From: Cephalopachus bancanus
Taxonomy: Eukaryota > Chordata > Mammalia > Primates > Tarsiidae
Direction: 5' to 3'
DNA: 64,000 nt
Assembly (NCBI GenBank): GCA_027257055.1
Contig: JAPVLO010000182.1
Location: forward strand, 1,054,001-1,118,000
The first letter of the stretch is position 1, and the number at the start of each line of letters is the position of its first letter. The position numbers were made by a program, and so were the translations under genes. The notes beneath the pieces are model-generated. The model had not been told where the DNA came from, did not search any database, and worked only from the letters and a program-made list of their open reading frames with translations. Positions 47,881 through 58,876 of this stretch are shown here, one piece after another.

Positions 47881-48800
47881 CTATTTCCCCTTGAACAGTA
47901 GAAGTCTCTTATCGAATGAAATCTTGTGTGAATTTCTGTTAGAGAAAACAGATAAAAGCAGAGCGGTTCTGATTTAAGAAGCAAATCTATTCTTTGGTGT
48001 CCCCCCCCACTACCCCCAAACCCATACACAGAATCTAGGAGCCTCTTAGATGGTGCTACCTAAGTTTGGATTTCTTGAGATGTAGTTTGAAAAATACTGG
48101 GACTTCCTTAAATATCCAAGTGAGTTTGTTGACCAGGACCACGTGTGATGGGTGGATTATTTTTAATGAGCTACACTGTCAATGAGTGACTTGAACATAT
48201 TTACTTTGATATGTATGTGTTTCATAACTAAAATACAATGTTCTGTCTTAACCTGCGTGAGTGAGTACATGAGATCACAGCAAACAACTTAGTTCCTTCC
48301 CTTCCTCCCTTCCTCCCTCCTGTCTCTCCCTCCCTCTCCCCTTCCCCTCTTTCTTCCTTTTTTTTTTCACAGCTTACTTTGGCATAATATGCTGCTCTTT
48401 GTGCACAAAGGCAATCCTACAGATGCACTCTTGTCACTGTTGTAGCTAACTTGAACCCTGGCCTCCTCCTTACAAAGAACGCTTACTCTAGTTGTGCTCT
48501 TAAATCTATTCTGCTTCTACCACTCAGGAGTTTCTTTTCTAAAGAATATAATATGAGTCCTAAGTCTTCTTCCCAGATTTTGATTGGAGAAATGTACTCA
48601 TTTAGGGTAGAAGCTGCTCTACCACAGCATAAGACATTAGATGCAGAGATAATTTATAGGCACAGAGATGGTACATTGATTCCAGCTTGATTTAATTTAA
48701 CTCTGCTCAGACATTTATAATTTTCTTGCTGTCTCTTTTCTTAGCAATACCCTGTCTTTTTTCCCTAGCTGGAAGCTTCACCGTTTTTCGTAACTTCCCT
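47881..48800. other. Unassigned intronic DNA
   Basis: A T/C-rich run (CCTTCCCTTCCTCCC type) lies near 48,298-48,370. No exon recognised. Confidence 0.45.
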
Positions 48801-48806
48801 GCTTAC

Positions 48807-49185
48807 TGTAACGTTTGGCGATACCAAAAGAGGCACAGGACAAAGGGCCGGTATAAACCAAGCGTTTACTGGGGGAGAAACGCCCGGGCGAGGTCCTGTG
48901 GTCCAGAAAGATGGGTCAGGGGAGTCGCGCCCAAGGAGGGCCGGGCTTGGGTTTTTAAGGGGGCTGCATTCGGGAGGGTGTCGGGGGCGGCGGTGAAGTG
49001 GGGAGACAAAGCGTTGCATCTGGCGTGGGCTGGAACGTTTCTGTCTGGCCCTTCTTGGCAGCTGCCGGCAGGTTTCAGGAAGCTTGTATGTGGTTTGTGG
49101 GTTTAGGGTGGAGGGGTGCATAGGGGATCGGTGGGGGGAGGGGCAGATGGGGGAAGGTGAAGGCTGCGTTTCCCTGGGCCTAACA
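48807..49185 (-). mobile_element. Solitary ERV LTR (379 bp), ERV1-like, with perfect TSD
   Basis: The block starts TGTAACG and ends CCTAACA on the + strand and is flanked by a perfect 5-base duplication CTTAC (48,802-48,806 and 49,186-49,190). Read on the minus strand it starts TGTTAGGCCCAGGG and ends GTTACA, with a TTAAAAA box opposite 48,951-48,958 and AGTAAA opposite 48,865-48,870. It is GC-rich (about 60%) against AT-rich intron. The compact length and style suggest a gammaretrovirus-like (ERV1) LTR. No internal sequence is left, so it is a solo LTR. The family was not identified. The two overlapping long open frames (48,726-49,106; 48,765-49,256) are caused by its GC richness. Confidence 0.88.
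48951..48959 (-). promoter_or_regulatory. TATA-like box in solo LTR
   Basis: CTTAAAAAC read on the minus strand, about 150 bases before the LTR's 3' end. If active, it would transcribe antisense to the gene starting at 42,948. Confidence 0.45.
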
Positions 49186-49190
49186 CTTAC

Positions 49191-50015
49191 GGAGTGAAGC
49201 AAGGTTGTATAGGTCTTCACACTGCCAATCACTTGAGTTCTGTTAACTCTAATCATTAACCAACATTCATCTAGAGCTCTCTATTTTCTTGAGCTACCCT
49301 CCATTTCCAAACTGAACTTACTTCTGGATGGCTAAGGAACTGCTTTTTTGCCCTTTTGCCTCCTGAAAAGCAGAGCCAAGCCAACCTGATTTCTGACCCA
49401 TGGATGTTCTCACAACTTCCACTTCTACATTCCTTACTTTCTGTGCCTGGACACCAGCCAGTATGCAGGAAGGTCAGTTTCCCCTTCACATTCCTATCCT
49501 CAAGCTCTGACTGTGATCCCTTAGGGTGTCAGGCAACTGCCCTGAGGCTGGAACCCTGAGTGACCTCGGTTCGGTTGCATCATGTCCTGTTTTCTTGGAA
49601 GACAGTTGCCGATTTTTCAGTAAGGTAGTCGAAAGTATAAGATGAAGTGCTATCTCACATTGTGAAACATTTTTAAGTGGAATCTCTTCTCTTCAGTAAT
49701 AATCTCCTGTTCTAATACAGCACACTGTGGTTCCCAAAATGCTTCTCGTGGTCTCATTTAGTCTTGAGTGCAGCATGCGAAGTTTCACCATGTAGCCATC
49801 AAAATTTTAACTTGCTGCTGAAGCTTTCGTTGTGCCTGCTTGAAGCCAGTTTGTGATGATGATGGTTGAAAGCAATTATGGGTCTTGGGTCGAGTGTTAG
49901 TTTTGTGGGTAGTACCCTATTCGCGCTAAACGTTTGGTTCATTTTAGACCCTGGTCTGACAGGACTGTGATGATTTCAGGAACTACTAAACATCACGATA
50001 ATGGGAGGGTGCCAA
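49191..50015. other. Unassigned intronic DNA
   Basis: Nothing recognised. Confidence 0.45.
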
Positions 50016-50017
50016 TC

Positions 50018-50268
50018 ATTCATTCATTCATTCAGCAGACCCAATTTATTGGATGCTTACTATGTGCGAAGCATGGTTTTAAGTATTTGACGTGCATTCG
50101 CTCATTTAATTCTTCTAACTCAATGAGGGAGGTGCTGTTAGCCCCATTATATAGATGTCGACTGGTAGGTTAAATAACCCTCCCAAAGTCACATAGCTAT
50201 GAAGTGTCAGAACCAACATGGAAACCCAGGTAGCCTTATTCCAAACCCTGTGCACTAACTATAATAAA
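50018..50268 (-). mobile_element. MIR relic, long
   Basis: ATTCATTCATTCATTCAGCA, GCTTACTATGTGCGAAGCAT, TTAGCCCCATTATATAGATG and AAAGTCACATAGCTATGAAG, inverted MIR order. It is nearly full length. Confidence 0.75.
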
Positions 50269-51525
50269 ATGATAGTAAATCAGGAAACAAATTACGCATG
50301 TTAATTTGATGAAAACTGCCCTGTAACTTTTAAATCTGTTCCGTGAAAACCACTTATATATCTTGCCATGATGGCATGCAGAACAGAAATTATAAATCAT
50401 TCTTTGTTGTTGCTGTTCTTCCAGTCTTGTTTGGCTTGATGAATTGTGAGAAGGAGCAAAGCTGTCTTGTAAATTTATCTCTATGTCTCCATTTGGCTAC
50501 TGCCACTAGGATTACCTTGTGTAAAATAAGGGCTTTTAACACGTGAGTCCCAAGGTGCATGTAGGAAGTTCTGTTTATACACAGTCTATAGCTACAAGGC
50601 CAACCCACATGGAGCCCTGCAGGCAGAGGGGAGGTGGTGAGAGCTAAAACTGATGGATGACCAGGGGTCCACTATCTAGGGTCTAGTTGGGATTTATAGT
50701 TCGAACACTTTCTTCAAGAATTAGCAGCAGTACAAAGTAGGAAGGTGGAAGAAATGAAAGTAGTTAGTGTTGTAAGCCATTTCTGCAAGGGATAAAAAAG
50801 AATTTTGTCTTAAAAGATGGTCCTTTGAAAGAGTTCTTAAGAAGTCTGTAATTCACTAATTATAGAGTATTGAGATAAATTATGACCAATTAGCATATTA
50901 ATTAAGATGCTGATGAGGCTTTAAAATTAATGTCATTGAACAGAGCTGATTTTATATACCAAAGGGCTTCTCATGAACTTTCCTTTATACTTCTCATGAA
51001 CATAGATTTTGCATGGACCATTCTACTTTATATTCATTCGGGCCCGCTCTTTACTCACTGTGTTATTTTGGACCCCTTTTGTGAAGTGGGAGAGTATAAT
51101 AGCGAAAGGAAATGGAACTGTTGACTCAGATTCCTGACTGGATTCCTGTCCTCTCATGGGGAGAATGGTGTAAGCAGCCAGTTCATAAATTTGCTCTTGG
51201 GCTGGGGGTAGATATGCAGTACAAAGTGAAGTCTCAAGGGAGATGTTAAGCACCAGACTGTGTAGAACCCTTGCCAGTTCTGGGGAGAGAGCCAGGTTGG
51301 CCCCGCCATGGATATTAGTTACCTGGCCATCTTGGTTGTGGAGTAAAATGCCTCTCTGCAGGCAACTTCGACTTCTCCAATGGCTGGCAACTTTCCAGCT
51401 ACCCCCATGCCACCAAGCTGTGAAACATCTAGTCTCAATAAGTTAGAGAAGCAAGTTTGTAGAAGATAAACATTCACATGAACATTATACTTGTCGTTTT
51501 AAAGTTGACTGGCTCTTCATTAAGA
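50269..51525. other. Unassigned intronic DNA
   Basis: Nothing recognised. Confidence 0.45.
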
Positions 51526-51529
51526 GGAA

Positions 51530-51695
51530 GTGTGGGAGAACAGACCGTGCATGACTGGATCTTAGGCCTGGCTCTACCATATGTTAACTGTGTGATGCTA
51601 GGCAAGGTATTTCCCCTTACTAAACCTCAATTTTATCATCTGCAAAGTGTTAATAAGAACACATTGTAGGAATTTTATGTGGATTTGAGATCCAG
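51530..51695 (+). mobile_element. MIR relic
   Basis: GACTGGATCTTAGGCCTGGC, ATGTTAACTGTGTGATGCTA, then TTTTATCATCTGCAAAGTG, forward MIR order. Confidence 0.65.
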
Positions 51696-51710
51696 CCATA
51701 TATATAAAGT

Positions 51711-51840
51711 CCCAGCTAGGCACAGTGGCGTGCTCTTACAATCCTAGCACTTTGGGAGGCCAAGGCAGAAAGATTGCTTGAGTCTAGGAGTTTGAGACCA
51801 GCTTAGGCAGCATAGCAAGACCCTCTCTCTATTTTTAAAA
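51711..51840 (+). mobile_element. Free left Alu monomer (FLAM-like)
   Basis: CAGCTAGGCACAGTGGCGTG to CAAGACCCTCTCTCTATTTTT plus A-rich tail. Single monomer length of about 130 bases. Confidence 0.85.
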
Positions 51841-52226
51841 AAATTATATATGTGAAGTCCTTTAGCCACTGCATACCACCAGGTGGGTCTTCCATGCCTG
51901 AGATGACTGTTTCTTCAATAATAAATAGTTCTGCTCAGCAACTTGTATCTCATCTACCCTTACCAATCTTAAGAGGATTCCTGTCATCTTCATAGTCTTC
52001 CCCTCGCTCTGCCCCCCAAAAATAGACAAGAGTAATCTCCCCAAAGCAGGGCTCCTATTGTGTTGTTCCCTTGCTCAGAAACCTTTGAGGCTTCTCGTAA
52101 AGTCCAGACTCCTTATTGCTCAGCATCCAAGATTTTCCACAGTCTGGATCCAAAAGACGTCTCTAAGCCACCGTTACCTTACCTGGATCCTTTGCACTGA
52201 CTGACTTCATAAAATTTCCAAGTTTG

Positions 52227-52521
52227 GCTGGGCTCAGTGGTTCCGAAGCCTGTAATCCCAGCACTTTGGGAGACAAAGGCGGGTGGACTGCCTGAGCCCG
52301 TGAGTTCAAGACCACCCCAGGCAACTTGGCGAGACCTCCTCTCTACAATAAATCAAAAAAATTAGCTGGGTGTGGTAGTGTGCACCTGTAGTTCCAGCTA
52401 CTTGGAAGGCTGAGGCGAAAGGATCACTGGAGCCAAGCAGGTCGATGCTGGGGTGGCCATGAGTGTGCCACTGCACTCTAGCCTGGGCAACAGAGTGAGA
52501 CTCCAACTCAAAAAAAAAAAA
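52227..52521 (+). mobile_element. Alu, upstream member of tandem pair
   Basis: GCTGGGCTCAGTGGTTCCGA through GTGAGACTCCAACTC plus A tail. Outer duplication TCCAAGTTTG at 52,217-52,226 and 52,813-52,822 brackets both Alus together. Confidence 0.95.
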
Positions 52522-52812
52522 GATAAGCGGGGCTCTGTGGCTCAGCCTGTAATCCCGCGCCTTTGGGAGGCTGAGGTGAGTGGATTGCCTGAGCCCACGG
52601 GTTCGAGACCCGCCTGGGCAGGGAGACCTCATCTCTACAATACATCAAAAAATCAGCCGGGCGTGGTAGCGCGCGCCTGTAATTCCGGCTACTTGGAAGA
52701 CTGAAGTGGAAGGATCACCGGAGCCCAGCAGGTCGGGGCTGCAGTGGCTGGGAGTGGCCACTGCACTCCAGTCTGGGCGACAGAGTGAGACTCCAACTCA
52801 AAAAAAATAAAA
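52522..52812 (+). mobile_element. Alu, downstream member of tandem pair
   Basis: Starts at the A tail of the first (AGATAAGCGGGGCTCTGTGG) and ends with A-rich tail. It is the better preserved copy and is close in sequence to the 34,997 reference, including its GCAGTGGCTGGGAGTGGCCA right arm. Confidence 0.95.
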
Positions 52813-52822
52813 TCCAAGTTTG

Positions 52823-54384
52823 CTCAGAGCTGTTCCCTTTACTACTTTATTGGTGCTATTACCTCTTCTTGGAAAAACCTTTCTTCCCATCTTCATCTGT
52901 ACTGCTTTTTGTGTAACAATCATACCTCAATAAAGTTGTTTAAAACAAACAGTAACAAGACTCATATATACATTCCAGAAAACTTTATTCTGAAGCTGGA
53001 AATGCTCACTCCCATTTTGAAATTGTATAGTGTTTTGTACCTTTATTATGGAAATGAATGCATTTTTCTGTCTCTGTATAGGTATCTTGCTTTAAGATAA
53101 ATGGATGAGAATGCTCTTTTCATTTAGACTTTATGTGAACACTTTCTTCAGCAGAAACAGCTCAGTGTACTCTGCACCACAGGTGCAGCCATAGATTTCC
53201 ACTCAGCAGGCAGACCTCACTGGGAAATATGTTCCTGGAGGCCACCACCAACCATGAAAGACAGGAAGATTCTTCCTGTTGAGCGGTGACTATGTTAACT
53301 GTATGTGTGAGAAAATGAGTTACTACTTAAAACTTTGGCATAATAACTACCGTCACAGAAGGAGCTCAATAAATATTTGATGAGTGAGTGAATTCAGTGA
53401 AAAAAAATCAATGAATAACACATGATAAAGTGTAGAGCATTGTCATCAGGCAGATTGTTGACTTTAAACCTTCCTTTTTTGTGTATTTTTATTTATTTAA
53501 TTACAAAAGATGTTCAATGTTTGGTGCAGTTAATAAGTGACCTTATTATTGCCCAACTATTCAGATGAATGATTGGAAGATAATCCTAAACTTATTTAAA
53601 TGATTTTCCAAGTGGGCTATGGATTTCTCACTTGTTGCTGTGACTGACTTTTATTGCCACTCTAGCCCTAATTTTATTTTTCACAGGTCCTGCTAATTAT
53701 ATGCCAAATATTATATCTGTATGTAAAAAAGTATAGATATACTCAGGATTAAGATGAAACCATTTTATTTTGAGCAAGTTTTGGCTCAAAGGACTGTCTA
53801 ATTTAATAAATGTGCTACATTTTTCTATATAACCAATGTGTGTTTTGTATTATAATCAGGAGTATGCTTTCTTCCACTCATGAAGGAAATATAAAGCTCA
53901 TTTATGACATTGCTTCTTTTTACTCATTTATCCACTGTAAGTCCCATTAAAGCCACCTGTCAAACCATGCCTAGCACCTTTGCTATGTAGATCTTGTTAT
54001 GCTCTGCATACATGTAAAAAACAGCTATAGGTCTGTGCTGTTAGATGTTATAGTCAGTAAGTCCATTTGTAAGCTTTTAATCTAATGCATCTTTATTTTT
54101 CTTTGCACCATAATAAGAGTAGAGTAATGTGATTCAAGCAGGTTTTATATCATGGCCAAGGTTTTGCAAAGAACTCTTTTTTTTAAAGGTAACTAGTAAC
54201 ATTTTAATAGTTGTCAGGAAAGCTTTATTACTATACTTGCTCACCAATTTGTCAAGTACATGTTTAATAAAACCTGAAATCAACATAACCTTAAATCAAC
54301 ATAGCATTATTACAGAACTATTGTGGAGTATTATGCATGTTAGACAGAATGAGTTTGACTGTAGCATCTTTCTGATAAATCTGT
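52823..54384. other. Unassigned intronic DNA
   Basis: An open stretch at about 53,158-53,299 after a TTTCTTCAG acceptor-like site is a weak exon candidate. A GCTCAATAAATATTTGATGA end of a MIR/L2 relic lies near 53,361. Confidence 0.35.
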
Positions 54385-54750
54385 CTTAGTCCATTGGGGC
54401 GGCTGTAACAAAATGCCACAGACTGGGTAGCTTAGACAGTAGATCTTCATTTTTCACAGTTTTGGAGACTGGGAAGTCCAAGACCAAAGTTCTGACACGT
54501 TTGTTGTCTGGTCAGGGCCTCCTTCCTCCTTCAGATGGATGGATAGATGGATAGACGGCCATCCAGGGTAGACGGCTGTCTGCTTGCTGTAACCGCATGT
54601 AGTGGAAGGGGTGAGCGGGCTGTCTGGGGTCTCTTTTATGAGGGTGCTAATCACTTCCCAAAGGCCCCACCTCCTAAGACTATCACCATTGGAAATTAGG
54701 TTTCAACATATGAGTTTGAGGCAAACACAAACATTCTCTGTTGTAGTCTA
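54385..54750 (-). mobile_element. MaLR (MLT1/MST-like) LTR with tetranucleotide expansion
   Basis: TGTCTTAGTCCATTGGGGCG, ACAAAATGCCACAGACTGGG, GGTCTCTTTTATGAGGGTGC, AAAGGCCCCACCTCCTAAGA in order, reverse complement of MaLR LTR. A (GATG)/(GATA) expansion of about 30 bases sits at 54,533-54,560. Confidence 0.8.
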
Positions 54751-55865
54751 TGACTACAGTGGCCAGACATCTTGTAAAACCCAGGACCAGTTGTACCCAT
54801 AAATCCTTAAGCTGTCTTGGAAGTTCCAATACCTCCATGTGACATCTTTCATGTTGTTTTTCATATTTGAAAAGGAAACAGAAATTCCATAGTAAACTAC
54901 GTGTTTAGTTTTGATTGGGAATATATTAACATATCGATGATTCAAATAGAGATACAGCCTGTCCTGTAGTCTTATTTTTCTGTCTAACTAGTCAACTTTT
55001 GCGTTAGGCTACCATGATACCTTTTTTTTTTTGAAAGCCCACCTTTAACTGTGTGGATATCGGGTGGGTCAGCCAATTTCCATTCAAACCACAAGTAAGA
55101 AGAAATGGGAAACAAGAAGAGCGGGTCTTCAAAAAGAAACAACAAAGCCATGATCACTGATGGGATTACTGTCTGCTGACTGCCACTTACGTTTGTGTCT
55201 TTTACAGAGAGCTCATAAAAAATTAAGCACGTAAAGTGGGGAAAACATATATTTTTAAATTCAAGGTTTAGTAAACCTCTCCAGGCTTAAACTCTGGGGC
55301 ACAAGCCAGAATTGAGGAATTCAAAAAGGAGACAGAGATAGGATAATAATCAGAGTATAGATTTACGGATTCCAAGGAGGTAGAAAATTTCGAAGAAGAA
55401 ATGTGGAGCAAGAGATGGTATGGTAAAGTAAAGACTAAAATTTATCCATTAGAATTTATAATTACCATATCATTAATGACATTAGCTTTAGAAGTGAATT
55501 GGTGCTGAAGGTTAGTTACAGTGAAAGAAGAGGTGAGAAAGTGAAAATTGCTATTTTGAAGATCCTGATAGAGAAGGATGTATCAGAGAGGGTGAAGGGA
55601 ACGATTCAGAATGGCCCTACCAAGCGAGTTTTTTGGAGTTAGGGTCTTTTAAGACGAAAGAAACTTGAATATAAGAGCTAGTAAAAATAAAGGGGTTGAA
55701 GATACAGGCAAGAGATAGAAAGAAGCAGGAAAAAGGTAATCCAGAGCAAATGCTTGAACACAGAGACCGGGAGAAAGGTAGAGGTGGGCGTGAGTCTAGA
55801 TGAACTTTCTGGGGATGGCATGGAAGAACGAGGAAATACAAAACCTGTTCAGCATAGTCCTGGGT
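54751..55865. other. Unassigned intronic DNA
   Basis: Purine-rich text from 55,320 to 55,830 hints at an old LINE or LTR but gives no firm match. Confidence 0.35.
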
Positions 55866-55867
55866 TA

Positions 55868-56210
55868 GTGTGTGGCTTCTGACATCAGACTCCTTCTATT
55901 CAAATCAAAGTTCTTTCACCTGATAACTAGGTGTCCTTGGGAAAGTTACTGAGCTCCATTTTCTTTATCTGTAAGGTGAAGAAGAACATAGAGTTAAAAG
56001 CTTGAGCTCTATAGCCAGACTGACGGTGTTTGGAGCTTGTAAGCTGTACTATTTACTAGCAGCGTGGCCTTATGAAGTCACTTAACTTTTCTGTGCCTTC
56101 ATTTCTTCATCTATAAAACAGAGACAATAATAGAGAGTTGCTGTGAGGATTAAATGAGTTAATATTTGTAAGTATCTAGAACAGTACACACTGTATTATA
56201 TAAGTTTTTA
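55868..56210 (+). mobile_element. Two MIR relics head-to-tail
   Basis: First: TAGGTGTCCTTGGGAAAGTT then CATTTTCTTTATCTGTAAGG. Second: CAGCGTGGCCTTATGAAGTC, TTTCTTCATCTATAAAACAG, TTGCTGTGAGGATTAAATGA. Both are forward. Confidence 0.7.
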
Positions 56211-57050
56211 AAAAGGAGTTGAGAAGCAGTGTCGAGAGCCTGATTAAAATTGGAAATCATAAATTAGATTTGTGAGAAGATTCTGCATTGTATGGAGATT
56301 GTTCCCCCAAAAAACTTCTCAGTGAGTAAGATAGCTAAGTGAGGAATGAACTCTCTATCATTGATCCAGGATTGGAGTTTGCTTGGCAATGGAGACACAA
56401 TGGGAAGGGTGCTGAGGATGCTTAGGAGGGCTTAAGCCAGGTGATTGACCCTGGGGCCAGGCTGGATAGGGAAGAAGAGAGAACAGGTAGGAACTGCTGC
56501 TCCAGCAAAAAGTTGAAAAATCAGAGACTGTGGTTTCCAAATGATCTTGAAGAGCAGGCGCAGTGGGAATGAAAGGATGACAGAGTGGAAAGGTAGCAGG
56601 TTGCAGACTGAATAGAATATTGACATTCATGATTTCAAAAATGGAGAAATTCTGTATGATGGCCAGGTCCAGGGGTATGACAAGGGGCTAGATGATTGAG
56701 CTTGAAGAGATCTAACAAATATATTGAATGCTAGTGTTTGGATGGGTAATCTACCTGATACTTGAACTCTCTTGGATAATGGAATCGGAAGTAGAAATAG
56801 AGCCAGCTTCCTAATCTTTTAATCATTTTAGAAAGTATTCAGGAGGTGGAACGATAATGACTAAAGGCTGAATAAGTGTAAACATCTACTTTTCTCCCAT
56901 TTATGTAGTGATGTGGGATTTTTTGGACTCAGTGTTTCCTGAATGATTAAGAGAACCTGGTCATTGTAGTATTATTTGGATATGTCACTTAATAAATTCT
57001 GACCTCATCTCTAGTTCATGGGAGTAATAAAGTTGTGAGTATTTTATATG
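56211..57050. other. Unassigned intronic DNA
   Basis: Nothing recognised. Confidence 0.4.
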
Positions 57051-57054
57051 CATT

Positions 57055-57535
57055 GATTTATTCAACAGATATATATATATCTGTTGAGCACCTACTGTGT
57101 GCTAAATTTTAGAGGTAGAACAGTGAAAAACCCAGACAGAAATCTTATATTCCAGTGGGAGAGACAGACAATCAAAAAGAAACTAAAGTAGATGGTATGT
57201 TAGGTGTAGTGATATGGAGAAAAATAAAAGTAGTAACAGAAGATAGGGACTGCCAAAGGGTATTGCAGTGTTTTTTGGTTTGTTTTGTTTTTTTGAGTTG
57301 GAGTCTCACTCTGTCGCCCAGACTGGAGTGCAGTGGCCGCTTCCGGTATTGCAGTTTTAAATTGAGTGGTCAGCGAAGGCTTCCAACAGTGAAAGACCTG
57401 AAGGCTGTAATGCCATGCACAAGGTGAGTACCTGGGGGAAGAGCATGCCAGGAGAGGAGAGAAGAATGGCGAGGCCGTGGTGGAGGGGGCTAACCCGGCA
57501 TATCAGGAGGCCAGTTTGGATGGAGGAGAGTGAGC
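57055..57535 (-). mobile_element. L2 LINE relic, segment 1
   Basis: TCTGTTGAGCACCTACTGTG, ATTCCAGTGGGAGAGACAGA, TACCTGGGGGAAGAGCATGC, GGAGGCCAGTTTGGATGGAG follow inverted L2 in order. Confidence 0.65.
57270..57344 (-). mobile_element. Micro-truncated Alu, ~75 bp
   Basis: Only the last ~60 bases of the element plus T run, flanked by a perfect 11-base duplication GGTATTGCAGT (57,259-57,269 and 57,345-57,355). Confidence 0.93.
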
Positions 57536-57705
57536 ATTTTCTGTATTTAATGAATATTGTAAAACACTGTGTGTTGGATGCTTTTCCAAATATCCCACAA
57601 ATATCAATTCATTTAGTTCTCATAACAATCCTAGAAGACACTATAGTGAGGATCTGTGAAACCGATGTTGAGTAACTTGCCCCAAGAGCAGCAACGGCTA
57701 ACAAG
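57536..57705 (-). mobile_element. MIR/L2-like inverted patch in L2
   Basis: TTCATTTAGTTCTCATAACA, then TGAGTAACTTGCCCCAAG, inverted MIR order. Confidence 0.5.
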
Positions 57706-57955
57706 GGTGTCCATTTTGGGGTGGCTTGCATTATGCTGCGTTGTAGAAATAGGGCACAAAGTCAGATTACTGACAGCAGGGAGAAAGCGGGGAGTTCAGC
57801 TGCATAAAACCTTAGAAGTAATTGGAGAAAGACTTCGGCTTTTACTAGGATGGAGTCAGGAAATCATTGGAAAGTTTTGTGTGGAGGAATGACATGATCT
57901 GATGGAAATTTTGAAGCCTCACTCTGGATGTTTATTTTTTTTCTGGGTCTGTATT
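57706..57955 (-). mobile_element. L2 LINE relic, segment 2
   Basis: TTGGAAAGTTTTGTGTGGAG, GAATGACATGATCTGATGG, AAGCCTCACTCTGGATG, inverted L2. It breaks off at the L1 insertion. Confidence 0.6.
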
Positions 57956-57959
57956 TTTT

Positions 57960-58876
57960 CTTTTTCTTTTTTTTATTATAAAGATGTGGGGTACAATTCA
58001 GGGTTAGGTATACAAACATTGATTATGCGGGTACCCTTGTTGATGAGATGTGCCTCTCCCTCCCCTAGCAGTTGCCCTCAATTGCCAATCCCTTTCTGAT
58101 AGTATTATAATTGTTCAAGGTCTGCTTATGAGTGAGAATATATGGTACTCTGTTCTTTGTTTCTGTGATAGATCACTGAGTATGATCGACTCTAAATCCA
58201 TCCAAGTTGCTGCGGAGTCCATATGTTTGTCCTTTATGGCTGCATAATATTGTATTGTGTATATGTACCACATTTTTTTTATCCGGTCCAGCTTCGATGG
58301 GCAACATGATTGGTTCCATGTTTTTGCTATTGTGAATAGAGCTGCAACAAACATATGTATGCAGGTATCTTTTTTGCAGAATGATTTGAGTTCCTCCAGG
58401 TATATTACCAATAGAGGGATTGCTGGGTCATACGGAAGGTCAATTTCTAGTTCTTTCAGAAATCACCACACTTCCAGAGAGGTTGCACTAGTTTGCACTC
58501 CCACCAGCAGTGTAAAGTGTTCCTTTTTCTCCACATCCTCGCCAGCATCCATTGTTTGTTTTATTAATGATGGTCATTTTCACTGGGGTTAGGTGGTATC
58601 TCAATGTGGTTGATTTGCATTTCTCTGATGATGAGTGAGGCTGAGCACTTTTTCATGTGTCTGTTGGCTGCCCGTCTGTCTTCTTTTGAGAAGTGCCTTT
58701 TCATGTCTTTTGCCCATTTTTTAATGGGGCTGTTTGTTTTTTTCCTTTGGCATGTTTGAGTTCCTTGTAGATCCTAGATGTCAGACCTTTGTCAGATACA
58801 CAGTTGGCAAATATTTTTTCCCATTCTGTCGACTGTCTCTCTGCTTTCTTGATGCTTTCTTTTGCTTTGGCTGTTA
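57960..58876 (-). mobile_element. 5'-truncated L1, minus strand, nested in L2
   Basis: T-rich tail, TGTGGGGTACAATTCAGGGT, then the inverted 3' end to the ORF2 C-terminal region (CTTCTTTTGAGAAGTGCC, TTGACTGTC-like). About 900 bases. It splits the L2 copy, so L2 is older. Frames are degraded: the 98- and 111-codon open frames near 58,115-58,590 are ORF2 pieces. Confidence 0.85.

Noticed and set aside
48726..49256. 126- and 163-codon overlapping frames
   Set aside because: They coincide with the GC-rich solo LTR and are open on both strands for compositional reasons.
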